This document shows positions 16,616-25,461 of a stretch of DNA of 64,000 nt, in pieces. Positions within the stretch are counted from its first letter, which is position 1. Each line of letters begins with the position of its first letter. The position numbers and the translations under genes were made by a program. The notes beneath the pieces were generated by a model that had not been told where the DNA came from, searched no databases, and saw nothing but the letters and a program-made list of their open reading frames with translations. Source of the DNA: DATKKG01 sp035543015 (GTDB lineage Archaea; Thermoproteota; Nitrososphaeria; Conexivisphaerales; DTJL01); the NCBI GenBank assembly GCA_035543015.1, contig DATKKG010000052.1:1-64000 (forward strand). Reading direction: 5' to 3'.

Positions 16616-17980
16616 CTACTCATCGTTGACGCCGAGGGCCACGTACCTCAAGCTCTTCCGTCGGAACTCATCACGGTCGTAGATCCTCCTCGTATCGACC
16701 AAGGCCTTTTCTCCATTCATGAGGCTTGAGAAGAAGGAAGGCTTCAGTTTCTTGAACTCGTCCCAGTCGGTGAGTATCACGGCCCCTTCCCTTCCCCGCA
16801 GGCAGTCCTCCAGGGAGGTTGAATACGTCGGGTCCCCGCCCTCCATCTCCTCCCCTTTGAACTGCGCCTTGAAGTTCTCCAGCGCGGCCGGGCTCGGATC
16901 GTAGACGCTGACCTTCGAGCCTGCGACGAGAAGCTTCGAAACGACGTCGAAGGCTTGGGAATCCCTCACGTCGTCCGTCCGCGCCTTGAAGGCGACACCG
17001 AGGACCGCGATCTCCTTCCCCTTCAGCCCTCCGAGCGCCTTCTCCGCGAGCCTGACCACGTACGACCGCTGGTCGACGTTCGAAGCAAGGTTCGCGGCGA
17101 GCACCTTCGGCCGGGCGCCAAGGAGTTCCTCGCTGTATGCCAGGAGCGCCGAAACGTCCTTCCTGAAGCAGCTTCCACCCCAGCCCGGCCCCGCCTTAAG
17201 GAAGCTCCTTCCAAGGCGTCTGTCCAGGCCCACGCCGAGCGCGACCGTGTCGACGTCCGCGTTCGGGGTAGCTTCGCATATGCGCGCTATTTCGTTGATG
17301 AAACTGACCTTCAGGGACAGCAGCGAGTTGCTCGCGTACTTGATGAGCTCCGCGTTCTCCAGGGTCGTCTCGATGTAGGGGATCCTCTTGAAGGCCTCAC
17401 CGTAGAACTTCGAGTAGAGCGACCTCATCGCGGATGCCGAGAGGCGGTCCGCCGCGCCCACGACCAGCCTGCTCGGGTGGAGCATATCGTCAACCGCGGT
17501 CCCCTCGGCGAGGAACTCCGGGTTGGAGGCGAGCCCCAGGCTGCTTCCCAACTCAGCTTCGTTCCCCAGCAGGGGCCCGACCACGTTTCTCGCGGTTCCG
17601 GGGATGACGGTGCTCTTCACGACCACGGTCATCCTCTTATGGGACCTGTGGACCACCTTTGAGAGCTCCGAGGCGGCGTTCTTGACGTAGGTCAGATCGG
17701 GGGAGCCGTTCGAAGACGAAGGGGTCCCCACGGCGATGATGGAGACATCGCTGTCCGCGCAATCCTCGTAATCCGAGCTCGCGCGGAACCTCCTGGCTCG
17801 ACAGGCCTTCTTGAGAAGCACCTCCAATCCAGGCTCGAAGAAGGGTACCTTCCCACTGTTGTACGCTTTGACCTTCCGTCTGTCCGTCTCGATTCCGACG
17901 ACGTCGAAACCAGGCCTCGAGGCTATCGCGAGCCCCGTCACGGCGCCGACGTAGCCCAGCCCGATGACGCTTACCTTCAG
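16616..17980 (-). CDS. ugd: UDP-glucose 6-dehydrogenase, apparent CTG start
   Basis: 454 residues when read from CTG 17980. It oxidises UDP-glucose to UDP-glucuronate with NAD. The Rossmann GLGYVG motif (residues 7-12) exists only if translation begins at or before this CTG; the next upstream in-frame codons are CTC, GAC and then TAG. The CTG overlaps the TGA stop of the upstream galU gene as CTGA, mimicking the common ATGA junction. The catalytic Cys is C271 in GWGGSCFRKD. Central UDP-binding and C-terminal domains are complete, ending YVALGVNDE. The product feeds acidic-sugar polymers. Confidence 0.9.
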   Translation of the reverse strand: MKVSVIGLGYVGAVTGLAIASRPGFDVVGIETDRRKVKAYNSGKVPFFEPGLEVLLKKACRARRFRASSDYEDCADSDVSIIAVGTPSSSNGSPDLTYVKNAASELSKVVHRSHKRMTVVVKSTVIPGTARNVVGPLLGNEAELGSSLGLASNPEFLAEGTAVDDMLHPSRLVVGAADRLSASAMRSLYSKFYGEAFKRIPYIETTLENAELIKYASNSLLSLKVSFINEIARICEATPNADVDTVALGVGLDRRLGRSFLKAGPGWGGSCFRKDVSALLAYSEELLGARPKVLAANLASNVDQRSYVVRLAEKALGGLKGKEIAVLGVAFKARTDDVRDSQAFDVVSKLLVAGSKVSVYDPSPAALENFKAQFKGEEMEGGDPTYSTSLEDCLRGREGAVILTDWDEFKKLKPSFFSSLMNGEKALVDTRRIYDRDEFRRKSLRYVALGVNDE

Positions 17981-18873
17981 GAGGTCCTACCCCCGGCGGG
18001 TTCCTTCCCGAGGAGAGAGGCCGCGTGCTCTCTGAGGCGGGCGCCGTACCTGGGGTCCAGGAAGCTCAGCTCCAGGTTTGCCTTCATCCAGGTCATCATG
18101 TCCCCTATGTCGTACCTCTTCCCTTCGAATCGGTAACCGACGATCCTAAGGCCTTGTTCGACCATGAGCTGCAACGCGTCGGTCAGCTGGATTTCACCTC
18201 TCTTGTCAGGTTTGACCTTCTCCAGGTAGTCGAACACCTTCTTCGAAAGGACGTACGTCCCGGTAATGCCGAGCCTGCTCGTGGTCTGAGACGGCGAAGG
18301 CTTCTCGATCAGCTTCCTGACATAACATCCCCTGCCGCCGCAGCATTTCCCCCCGGGTTCCACGATTCCGTAGTCCCTCACCTTCTCTTCCTTGACCTCC
18401 TCCACCGCTATCACCCCGTCCACGCCTTTCAGCGAGCGGTAGGCATCGATGAGCTGCCCGACGACCGGCTTCCTTGACACGTTGATGGTGTCTCCGAGCA
18501 TGACCGCGAAGAACCCTTCGTCCGCCGACACGAACGCCTTCGCCCTCAGTATGGCGTCTCCCAGGCCTCGAGGCTCCGCCTGCCGGGTGAAATGGATCTT
18601 CGGCAGGTGGTCGAACGAGCTCAGAACGCTGGCCACATTGCCGCCCTCCAGCCTCTCCAGGTCAGGGGAGGAGTCGAAGTAGTCCTCAAGAAGGCTCCTC
18701 TTATGCCTGCCAGTGATTATCAGGACCTTATCGATGTGTGCCCTTGATGCTTCTTCGACGACGTAGTGAATCACGGGCCTATCGACCACCGGCAGCAGCT
18801 CCTTGGGCTGCTCCTTCGTGAGAGGGAGGAACCGCACGCCGCGGCCGGCCGCCGGTATCACAGCTTCCAACAA
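17977..18873 (-). CDS. galU: UTP-glucose-1-phosphate uridylyltransferase
   Basis: 298 residues, standard length for GalU. N-terminal nucleotide-binding signature EAVIPAAGRGVRFLPLTKEQPKE (first about 25 residues), then DRPVIHYVVEEA, and LIEKPSPSQ with a substrate Lys. It makes UDP-glucose, the substrate of the UDP-glucose dehydrogenase encoded immediately downstream with a 4-bp overlap. Start is TTG 18873. The first gene of a two-gene operon supplying UDP-glucuronate to glycan synthesis. Confidence 0.93.
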   Translation of the reverse strand: MLEAVIPAAGRGVRFLPLTKEQPKELLPVVDRPVIHYVVEEASRAHIDKVLIITGRHKRSLLEDYFDSSPDLERLEGGNVASVLSSFDHLPKIHFTRQAEPRGLGDAILRAKAFVSADEGFFAVMLGDTINVSRKPVVGQLIDAYRSLKGVDGVIAVEEVKEEKVRDYGIVEPGGKCCGGRGCYVRKLIEKPSPSQTTSRLGITGTYVLSKKVFDYLEKVKPDKRGEIQLTDALQLMVEQGLRIVGYRFEGKRYDIGDMMTWMKANLELSFLDPRYGARLREHAASLLGKEPAGGRTS

Positions 18874-19031
18874 GAACGGTATCAGTGCTTCGTTGACGTA
18901 GGCTGAGCTTTAACGCTTTCCACGGCCTTCATGTCACCTTGCCTTCCCGAGATCGCCGGCCGCCCCGCCCACGGGCGCATGGCTCTCGGCTTTAACAACG
19001 TTTTTTTGATGGTGTGCGGACCTAGCGGCTG

Positions 19032-19610
19032 GTGACCCCTATGGAACCCGAGGCCCTGTCGAAGCTCCTTTCGAGGCCCGCTTCAGAATTCGCCCATGAG
19101 AAACCTCTCTTCCTGGATGCTGAAGTGAGCGTGCAGCTGGCGGCAGCCAAGATGAAGGAGACGCGGCATGATAGCGTCCTCGTCACCAAGAACGGGCTCC
19201 CTGTAGGGATAATCACAGAGAGGGACCTCTGCTACAGGGTCGTTGCGGAAGGGAAGGACCCCTTGGCGGTCACCCTTGGCCAGGTGATGTCCATGCCGCT
19301 GATCACGCTGCCCAAGGAGAGCACCCTCTCGGAAGCCCTGAACCTCATGGTCGCCAGGGACACGCGCAGGCTCGTCCTGATCAATCCCGACGGCACCGTC
19401 TTTGGGGTCGTGACCAGGTGGGGGTTCACTGGCCAGGGGAGCCAGGGCGCCTTGGTCCTGCCCGTGAACCATGTCGGGAAGGGCATGGTCTGCCCCTTCT
19501 GTGCTTCGCTCCTCGACAGCCCCGAGAGCCTTTCGCGCCACATCGACCAGGTGCACATAGGCGTCGAGCTCACCGACGAGCGCGTCCCCTTCTGGACCAA
19601 GAAGGAGTGA
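19032..19610 (+). CDS. Tandem CBS-domain protein with C-terminal zinc finger
   Basis: 192 residues. Two CBS motifs (about 27-75 and 85-137: KMKETRHDSVLVTKNGLPVG and LNLMVARDTRRLVLINPDG) form one Bateman module that usually binds adenine nucleotides. The tail (about 150-180) is a single C2H2-type finger, CPFCASLLDSPESLSRHIDQVH. This pairing suggests a nucleotide-sensing regulator that touches nucleic acid or protein through the finger, which is inference. Start GTG 19032 is taken; ATG 19041 is in frame and equally possible. TATA-like CTTTAAC near 18990. Confidence 0.85.
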   Translation: MTPMEPEALSKLLSRPASEFAHEKPLFLDAEVSVQLAAAKMKETRHDSVLVTKNGLPVGIITERDLCYRVVAEGKDPLAVTLGQVMSMPLITLPKESTLSEALNLMVARDTRRLVLINPDGTVFGVVTRWGFTGQGSQGALVLPVNHVGKGMVCPFCASLLDSPESLSRHIDQVHIGVELTDERVPFWTKKE

Positions 19611-19803
19611 AGCGATAAGGGTCGGCCGGCCGAGCTCCGGGCTCAGGTTGGTCGTCGGTGCGATGCTGCCAGCCCGCGCTGGTCTGGCGCTCTTCCCTGT
19701 CTTCGGCATCCTCGCCCTAGCCTCGGTCCTCCGCGTCGTCCAGGGAAGTCCCTCGGGGGCTGACGAAAATCTTATACGTCGTTCCGGGTCTATCCCTCGC
19801 GAA

Positions 19804-20898
19804 ATGCGCGAAAAAGGCGAGCTCATCGAAGGAATGTACACCCGAGTCGACCCAGCCGTCCTCACGGACTTCGTCAAGGAGGTCCTGGTCAGGATAGGCG
19901 TCCCCGATGCGGACGCCGCTATCACGGCACAGAACCTGGTGAAGGCCGACCTAAGGGGGATCGAATCTCACGGCGTCGCAAGACTGAAGAGGTACACTGA
20001 CGGCATCAGGAACGGCGTCGTCAAGACCCATCCCGAAATCAAAGTGGTCAGGGAATCCCCGGTCACGGCCCTTCTTGACGGCGATGCGGGCCTCGGCCAG
20101 GTCGTATCCTACAGGGCCATGAACCTGGCGATCGACAAGGCCCGGAAGAACTACGTCGGGCTGGTGGGGGTTCGGAACAGCAACCACTTCGGGATAGCCG
20201 GCTTCTATGGTCTCATGGCGCTGCAGCAGGACCTGATAGGGCTGGTGATGACCAACACCCGGCCGCTGGTCGCCCCCACCTTCTCCAAGCAGAAGCTCGT
20301 CGGAACTAACCCCATCTGCCTCGCCGTGCCGACTTCCGGCCAAGGCTTCGTGCTGGACATGGCCACCAGCGTCGCCCCGATAGGGAAGATGGAGGTCGCA
20401 AAGCGCGTCGGAAAGAAGGTGCCCATCGGCTGGGGCATAGACCCGGATGGCAACCTCACCGACGACCCGGACAAGATATCCAAGGGGGCGCTGCTGCCCC
20501 TAGGGGGGCTCGGTGAGACCCTGGGCGGCCACAAGGGCTACGGGCTTGGAGCCATGGTGGACATCTTCTCGGGGATACTCACGGGGGCGCAGTGGAGCTC
20601 GGGAGTTGGGGAGACCCAGGGTCCGACGCCGGCCGACGTGGGTCACTTCTTCGGAGCCATCAACGTTGAGGCCTTCATGGGGCTCCCGGAGTTCAAGTCC
20701 CGCATGGACCAGCTCGTGGCCAAGCTCAAGGGTGCGGAGCGCCTTCCGGGTGCCGAGGAGATCTACGTCGCCGGAGAGAAGTCCTTCTACACCGAGGGCG
20801 TGAGGAGGCAGATGGGGGTCGCCCTTGACGCGAAGACGGTCGAGCTGCTCAGGCAGCTGGGCCAGGAGACTGGGGTCCCCTTCAAAGGCGCCAAGTAG
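19804..20898 (+). CDS. Malate/L-lactate dehydrogenase family (Ldh2) oxidoreductase
   Basis: 364 residues. Member of the NAD(P)-dependent Ldh2/MDG2 family, unrelated to Rossmann-type malate dehydrogenase. Signatures: RGIESHGVARL with the catalytic His at about 56, VGVRNSNHFGIAGFY and GTNPICLAVP in the cofactor and substrate site, and GHKGYGLGAMVDIFSG. Likely substrates are malate or sulfolactate-type 2-hydroxyacids. TATA-like AATCTTATACG at 19767-19777 supports a leaderless ATG at 19804; the in-frame open stretch back to 19648 lies upstream of the promoter and is not coding. ATG 19834 is an alternative. Confidence 0.9.
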   Translation: MREKGELIEGMYTRVDPAVLTDFVKEVLVRIGVPDADAAITAQNLVKADLRGIESHGVARLKRYTDGIRNGVVKTHPEIKVVRESPVTALLDGDAGLGQVVSYRAMNLAIDKARKNYVGLVGVRNSNHFGIAGFYGLMALQQDLIGLVMTNTRPLVAPTFSKQKLVGTNPICLAVPTSGQGFVLDMATSVAPIGKMEVAKRVGKKVPIGWGIDPDGNLTDDPDKISKGALLPLGGLGETLGGHKGYGLGAMVDIFSGILTGAQWSSGVGETQGPTPADVGHFFGAINVEAFMGLPEFKSRMDQLVAKLKGAERLPGAEEIYVAGEKSFYTEGVRRQMGVALDAKTVELLRQLGQETGVPFKGAK

Positions 20899-20999
20899 AA
20901 GCAACGAGGCTCCCGTGGACGCGACGTCCGTACCCTAGCCGTGCAAGAAATGGGAAAAGTCTAATATGTATTGACAATCCGCAGGGGATTCGACAAGAT

Positions 21000-21623
21000 A
21001 TGTCTGAGCCAACCTATAAGGCAAAACAGTTCAAGCTCGAAAAGGAACTCAAGGGGATATCCAAGAAGACGAACGAGGAGCACTACAAGCTCTACAACGG
21101 CTACGTGAACAAGTGGAACGAGATCCTGGACAAGCTGAAGACGAGCGACAAGACCAAGGCGGCGGGCACGTACAGCGAATACAGCGAACTGAAGCGACAG
21201 GAGACCTTCAACGCCAACGGCACCTTGCTCCATGACATCTTCTTCAGCAGCCTGTGGGGCGACGGGAACCCGCACGGCGACATGGTAAAGAAGATAGAGG
21301 CCGACTTCGGCTCCTTCGACAACTGGAAGGCCGACATGACCGCTACGGCGGTCTCAGCGAGGGGCTGGGCGGTGACGGCCCTCGTCCTCCCGAGCAACAA
21401 GCTCCACAACTTCCTCGTGGACTTCCATAACCAGGGGGCGGTCTGGAACACTATCCCGTTAGTCGCACTGGACGTCTTCGAGCACGCCTACTATCTCGAC
21501 TACCAGACGAACCGCAAGGCCTACCTGGAGGCATTCTACCAGAACCTCGACTGGGGCTACGTGGAGAAGCGCTTCCAGTTCGCGAAGAAGGCCGCTGAGA
21601 TCTACAACTCTCTTGGACTGTAG
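21000..21623 (+). CDS. sod: Iron/manganese superoxide dismutase
   Basis: 207 residues, normal length. The four metal ligands can be seen: H28 (EEHYKLY), H78 (TLLHDIFF), D158 and H162 in DVFEHAYYLDYQ. It dismutates superoxide to peroxide and oxygen, pointing to aerobic or oxygen-exposed life. Fe versus Mn cannot be decided from the motif alone. TATA-like TCTAATATG at about 20960-20970; the ATG at 21000 follows within about 10 nt of the expected transcript start. Confidence 0.95.
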   Translation: MSEPTYKAKQFKLEKELKGISKKTNEEHYKLYNGYVNKWNEILDKLKTSDKTKAAGTYSEYSELKRQETFNANGTLLHDIFFSSLWGDGNPHGDMVKKIEADFGSFDNWKADMTATAVSARGWAVTALVLPSNKLHNFLVDFHNQGAVWNTIPLVALDVFEHAYYLDYQTNRKAYLEAFYQNLDWGYVEKRFQFAKKAAEIYNSLGL

Positions 21624-21673
21624 GCAGCTCGACGCTGCGCCCGACGTTTTTTGGTCGTTCGCTGGCTTGGGCC

Positions 21674-22177
21674 CTAGGACCCCCGATGGAGAGAAGGCCT
21701 CCCTCCGCCAGGCCCCGTGGATCGTCCTCCACGCGGGGCAACCAGCTCATGCTTCCACTCGACGAGCTGCTTCTCGACCTCCTTCATCGTCTGCACCTGG
21801 TAGCCTTGTTCCCTGAAGAACGACAGCGAGATCCGGTTCCATCCGTACACCAGGCCATTCACCTTCAGGACCCCCTTCTCCCGCATCCGACTTTCGATTT
21901 CCTCCACGAGAGCCCTGCCCACCCCCTTTCTACGAGAGCCGGGGAGCACCCCGAGGTGGTAGATCCAGCCCCTCCTTCCATCCCAGGCTCCCATGACCGT
22001 CCCAACGAGCCTGCCTCCCTCTTCGGCGACGAGGAACAGCTCTGGGTCCCTGGTCACTTTCACCTTCACGGAGTCGAGGTCATCTCCGAGCCTGAAGCCG
22101 AGTCCGGAGTCGAGCCACAGTCTCGCCACGTCCTCATAGTCCGCAACCCTGAACTCCCTGATCTTGAGGTGGACCAT
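21674..22177 (-). CDS. GNAT-family N-acetyltransferase
   Basis: 167 residues. A GNAT fold with the acetyl-CoA loop LPGSRRKGVGRALVEEIE (Q/R-x-x-G-x-G/A) and a strand IYHLGVLP before it. The C-terminal SLSFFREQGYQ helix-strand is typical of small-molecule or protein N-acetyltransferases. ATG 22177 is chosen over the upstream in-frame start at 22198 because a TATA-like CATATTCC at about 22202-22210 fits a leaderless ATG at 22177. Substrate unknown. Confidence 0.85.
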   Translation of the reverse strand: MVHLKIREFRVADYEDVARLWLDSGLGFRLGDDLDSVKVKVTRDPELFLVAEEGGRLVGTVMGAWDGRRGWIYHLGVLPGSRRKGVGRALVEEIESRMREKGVLKVNGLVYGWNRISLSFFREQGYQVQTMKEVEKQLVEWKHELVAPRGGRSTGPGGGRPSLHRGS

Positions 22178-22273
22178 TCCGCACGACCGTGAGGCCACCT
22201 AGGAATATGAGCGTTCCCCCTGAACTCGGTGACCGAGCCAACGCTTTTAACATGCAGCCAAGCAGCTCGAAGC

Positions 22274-22864
22274 ATGAAGGGGGAAGAGGGGAGCTTCACG
22301 AGGGACGAGCTGCTCAGCCTCCTGAGGGCCCGTCTCTCCCCAATGGACGACGCCCCTCGGTTCCTCGGCTCCGACCATGCCTCGGTGGTCATCCTCCTCA
22401 CCCTCCGCACCGGGTCGCCTGAGGTGCTTTTCGCGAAGCGTGCGGAGAACCCCAACGACCCCTGGTCCGGCCAGATAGCCTTCCCGGGCGGCCGCTCCAA
22501 GGAGGTGGACGCGACCCTCGCACGGACGGCATGCAGGGAGTTCTTCGAGGAGACCTACGTTGACATCTGCAAAAGGGCGGAGATGCTTGGGTTCCTGCAG
22601 ACCGTGCGCCCCCGTAACCGGCCGTCCGTCACGGTGACGCCTTTCGTTGCCTACTCCGACAGGAAGTTCGTCTTCACCCCTTCCAGGGAAGTCACGGAGG
22701 TCTTCTGGGCGCCGCTCTTGGGCCTCACCGAAAAGCCAGTCGACGTGGAGGTCTCGGGGGCAGTGCTTCGGGGCGTCCCGGCCTTCGTATACGAGGGCCA
22801 TGTCGTGTGGGGGCTCACCGCCCACATCGTGCGTTCCCTCCTCGACCTTCTCTCGCTGTCCTAG
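22274..22864 (+). CDS. Nudix hydrolase, CoA-diphosphatase-like
   Basis: 196 residues. Nudix box present as FPGGRSKEVDATLARTACRE followed by FFEETYVD, with the metal-binding REFFEE core. The flanking sequence (RTGSPEVLFAKRAENPNDPWSGQIAFPGG) matches the CoA pyrophosphatase branch (NUDT7/YeaB type), in which SGQIAFPGG is diagnostic. ATG 22274 follows a TATA-like CTTTTAACA at about 22243-22251 with no leader. It diverges from the GNAT gene. Confidence 0.88.
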   Translation: MKGEEGSFTRDELLSLLRARLSPMDDAPRFLGSDHASVVILLTLRTGSPEVLFAKRAENPNDPWSGQIAFPGGRSKEVDATLARTACREFFEETYVDICKRAEMLGFLQTVRPRNRPSVTVTPFVAYSDRKFVFTPSREVTEVFWAPLLGLTEKPVDVEVSGAVLRGVPAFVYEGHVVWGLTAHIVRSLLDLLSLS

Positions 22865-22929
22865 GCACCCGCCGTAGTGCCAGAGGACGGCGATAGAACT
22901 TAAATACGAACCGAAGGGGATGTCATCCT

Positions 22930-23463
22930 ATGAAGTCGAAGGCCCTCAAGCTGGAAGAGATCCTTGAGAACGAGCTCAAGGGAGAAATGAAACTGGAGCT
23001 GAGCAAGCCGTTCAGCGCGGTCGAATGGGACGAGGCTCTCGACACCGTCTTCTCCACGCCCATCACCTACGAGGAGTTCACGAAGAAGACCGGCGACCTT
23101 CAGCTGATCAGGGAGGTGGTCGACACCTTCTCGAAGGGCGACTACGATTCCGTCGCGCGTTCGGAGAGCAGGAGGAAGCAGCTTGCCGCCTACACCAATA
23201 CGATGCAGATGTACTACAACCTGGTCTTCAGGAAGGGCAAGAAGAGGGTCGGCTACGGCGCGCTCATACTCTTCCCCAAGCTGAAAGAGAAGGAGCCCGA
23301 GCGGAGCGGCGGGGTGATACTTTTCTCCAGGCTCATCACAGAGGGGAAGGGCCGGCAGGAGATAGAGTTCGAGAGGGCCGCCTTTGACGACTTCCTTCTG
23401 GAGGTCCGCCCCTACGTCGAGCTCCTGGGCGAGCTCTACCGAAAATCCAAGAAGGGCCTGTAG
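22930..23463 (+). CDS. Conserved-looking protein of unknown function
   Basis: 177 residues, soluble, strongly charged (KSKALKLEEILENELKGEMKLEL at the start). Codon use is GC-rich like its neighbours and the frame is clean, so it is a real gene. It has mixed alpha/beta content with YYNLVFRKGKKRVGYGALILFPKL in the middle, but I recognise no motif or catalytic residue. The ATG at 22930 follows a TATA-like CTTAAATAC around 22898-22906. It stands between the Nudix gene and a decayed epimerase gene. Confidence 0.75.
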   Translation: MKSKALKLEEILENELKGEMKLELSKPFSAVEWDEALDTVFSTPITYEEFTKKTGDLQLIREVVDTFSKGDYDSVARSESRRKQLAAYTNTMQMYYNLVFRKGKKRVGYGALILFPKLKEKEPERSGGVILFSRLITEGKGRQEIEFERAAFDDFLLEVRPYVELLGELYRKSKKGL

Positions 23464-23499
23464 GCAGGTCGCTTCAAACATATCGCCGCGATCTCTGGT

Positions 23500-24210
23500 T
23501 CAGACTGAGCAGACGAAGGTCCTGGTCACGGGAGGAGCTGGGCATGTGGGCAGCACGCTTGTCCCGCGTCTCCTGGCCGACGGCACGTGCTTCTCTCCAT
23601 CTGCGGCGTGAACGGCTTCCGTCGCGCTCTGCTCACCGAGAGCTCGCCGCCCCGCCCTCTTACAACGTACGCAAGGGCCAACCTCCTGGTTGAGAGAGAC
23701 AACCTCCCGCTGGGAGATGGCGACTTCGCGTCAACCGCTCTCCGCCTTGCCACCGTGTACGGGCTTTCGGGAAGGATGAGGTTCGACCTTACGGTCAACG
23801 CAGCGGTTAGGGGGCCGTGAAGACGGGTAGGATCCCTGTAATGAATGACGGAACACGGTGGCGGCCTTTCACAGACGTAAGGGACGCAGCCGAAGGAGTA
23901 GTGTCTGCCCTCACCGCCAGAGCCTCCAAGATCAACGGCAGGATAATCAACCTGGGCTCTGACGCCCAGAATCTCACCTTCGCAGACCTGGCAGAGGCCT
24001 TGTCGTCGTCGCTCTCAGGACATCCGGGTCTGAAGTGGTAGGGAGTCCCGGACACGCGACCATATCGAGTGAGCTTCCCCAGGGCTCGCGGGCTCCTTGG
24101 CTTCCATGCCAAGCATACGATCGCCGAAGGCGCCAGAGAGATCGAACGTGCCCTCCGGGCCGGCGAGGCCACGGACGGGCCCGAAACGATGACTTCGGAA
24201 TGGTACAGAC
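23500..24210 (+). pseudogene. Decayed NAD-dependent sugar epimerase
   Basis: Pieces of one extended-SDR protein lie in order in different frames. KVLVTGGAGHVGSTLVPRLL (about 23515-23575) is the Rossmann start; about 120 residues are then missing. TTYARANLLVERDNLPLGD through ALRLATVYGLSGRMRFDL (about 23660-23815) is the Y-x3-K region with the Lys lost; RIPVMNDGTRWRPFTDVRDAAEGV through LTFADLAEAL (23826-24041) is the substrate domain; and RARGLLGFHAKHTIAEGARE (24075-24135) is the C-terminus. At least one internal deletion and two frameshifts (near 23815 and 24040) inactivate it. Intact relatives are at 15599 and 28139. Confidence 0.82.
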
Positions 24211-24407
24211 ACCTGCCGGCAGACCATGCTGCTGCGGACGCGGTCAGATCGGACGGCGTCGTGCTCTGCCCGCATGCTCCGAATCGGGGCACGGTTCCGT
24301 CTCGTCGCACGGGTCTGGATGTGGATGAGGGGCAGGAGGGTCTCGTCCCCCCACCCGACCGTCAAAGAGATATCTACCTCAGTGCGGAATACAGCGCGTC
24401 TCGGGAC

Positions 24408-25403
24408 TTGCCACCCAAGGTCGCGATCGTCATCCTGAACTGGAACGGAGCGGCCGACACGTTGGAGTGTCTCAGGTCGGTCTCGGGTGTGGCGTACGAA
24501 GACTATGTTGTCATCCTCGCAGACAACGGCTCCACCGACGGTTCCATCGAGACTCTGGAGCGGTACGGGAACGGGGACCCGGACCTGCTTCAGGGTGCTT
24601 CGCGACCGCCCATGTTCAGCGAGTTGACGCGGCTCCAGGCCGATTCCGCTCCTGCTGGTGCAGAGCTTGCCCGCAAGGCGATGGTCCTCATCGAAAACGG
24701 CAGGAACTACGGTTTCGCCCAGGGGAACGACATAGCCATCAGATACTGCCTCAGGGTCGTAGGAGCCGAGTACATCCTCCTCCTGAACAACGACACCAGG
24801 GTGGATCCGCTCTTTCTCGGAGAGCTCGTGGACGCCGCCGACCGTCTTCCGGACGCGGCCGTGGTGGGGCCGGTCATCTACTACCACTCAAAGCCCGATT
24901 CAATCAACTTCAGTGGCGAGGACGTGGTCCTGTGGAAGGGGGACGGCGTAAGGTACACCGACCTGCCCAGCTCCCCCAGGAAGGTCAACAAGATCGACGG
25001 CGCCTGCATAATGTTCCGGGCTGAGGTGCTGAGGAAGGTGGGATTGCTGTACCCTGGTTTCTTCGTTTACTGGGAGGAGACCGATCTCTGCTACCGCGTC
25101 TACAGGGCGGGCCTCGGGCTGTACTGCATACCCACGTCCAAGATATGGCACAAGATCGGCGCCTCGAGTGGCGGGATCAACGAGCTGAACCTTTTTCGAA
25201 TACTGCTGCTCACGCGCAATAGGTTCCTCTTCGTCCGCCGCAACGGCACGTCAGGCGAGAGGGCCATGTTCCTGATGTACTTCTTCTTCTGGGACCTCTG
25301 GAGGTACCTCAGGCACTTCTTGGTGAAGAGGAACATGACCGGCTTCTTCGCGTATATCTTCGCCGTGGGCTACGGGATTCATGCGTTCAAGGGCGAGCCC
25401 TAG
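24408..25403 (+). CDS. GT2-family glycosyltransferase (rhamnosyltransferase-like)
   Basis: 331 residues from TTG 24408. The GT-A domain opens PPKVAIVILNWNGAADTLEC, with VILADNGSTDGS, the DxD-type LLLNNDTRVDP and the acceptor-site GFFVYWEETDLCYRVYRAGL, all hallmarks of the wbbL/rhamnosyltransferase branch. A C-terminal stretch rich in aromatic residues (MFLMYFFFWDLWRYL) may sit on the membrane. The open frame continues upstream to 24069, but that part is the decayed epimerase; TATA-like AGATATCTA at 24367-24376 fits a start at TTG 24408. Confidence 0.85.
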   Translation: MPPKVAIVILNWNGAADTLECLRSVSGVAYEDYVVILADNGSTDGSIETLERYGNGDPDLLQGASRPPMFSELTRLQADSAPAGAELARKAMVLIENGRNYGFAQGNDIAIRYCLRVVGAEYILLLNNDTRVDPLFLGELVDAADRLPDAAVVGPVIYYHSKPDSINFSGEDVVLWKGDGVRYTDLPSSPRKVNKIDGACIMFRAEVLRKVGLLYPGFFVYWEETDLCYRVYRAGLGLYCIPTSKIWHKIGASSGGINELNLFRILLLTRNRFLFVRRNGTSGERAMFLMYFFFWDLWRYLRHFLVKRNMTGFFAYIFAVGYGIHAFKGEP

Positions 25404-25461
25404 GCCGTCAGTTCCTTTCGCTGGTAATCGCTTAAGTACGCCAGCCAGTTGAATCGATGAT

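Noticed and set aside
24069..24407. Longer N-terminus for the glycosyltransferase at 24408
   Set aside because: The sequence is the C-terminus of the decayed epimerase read in the same frame by chance.
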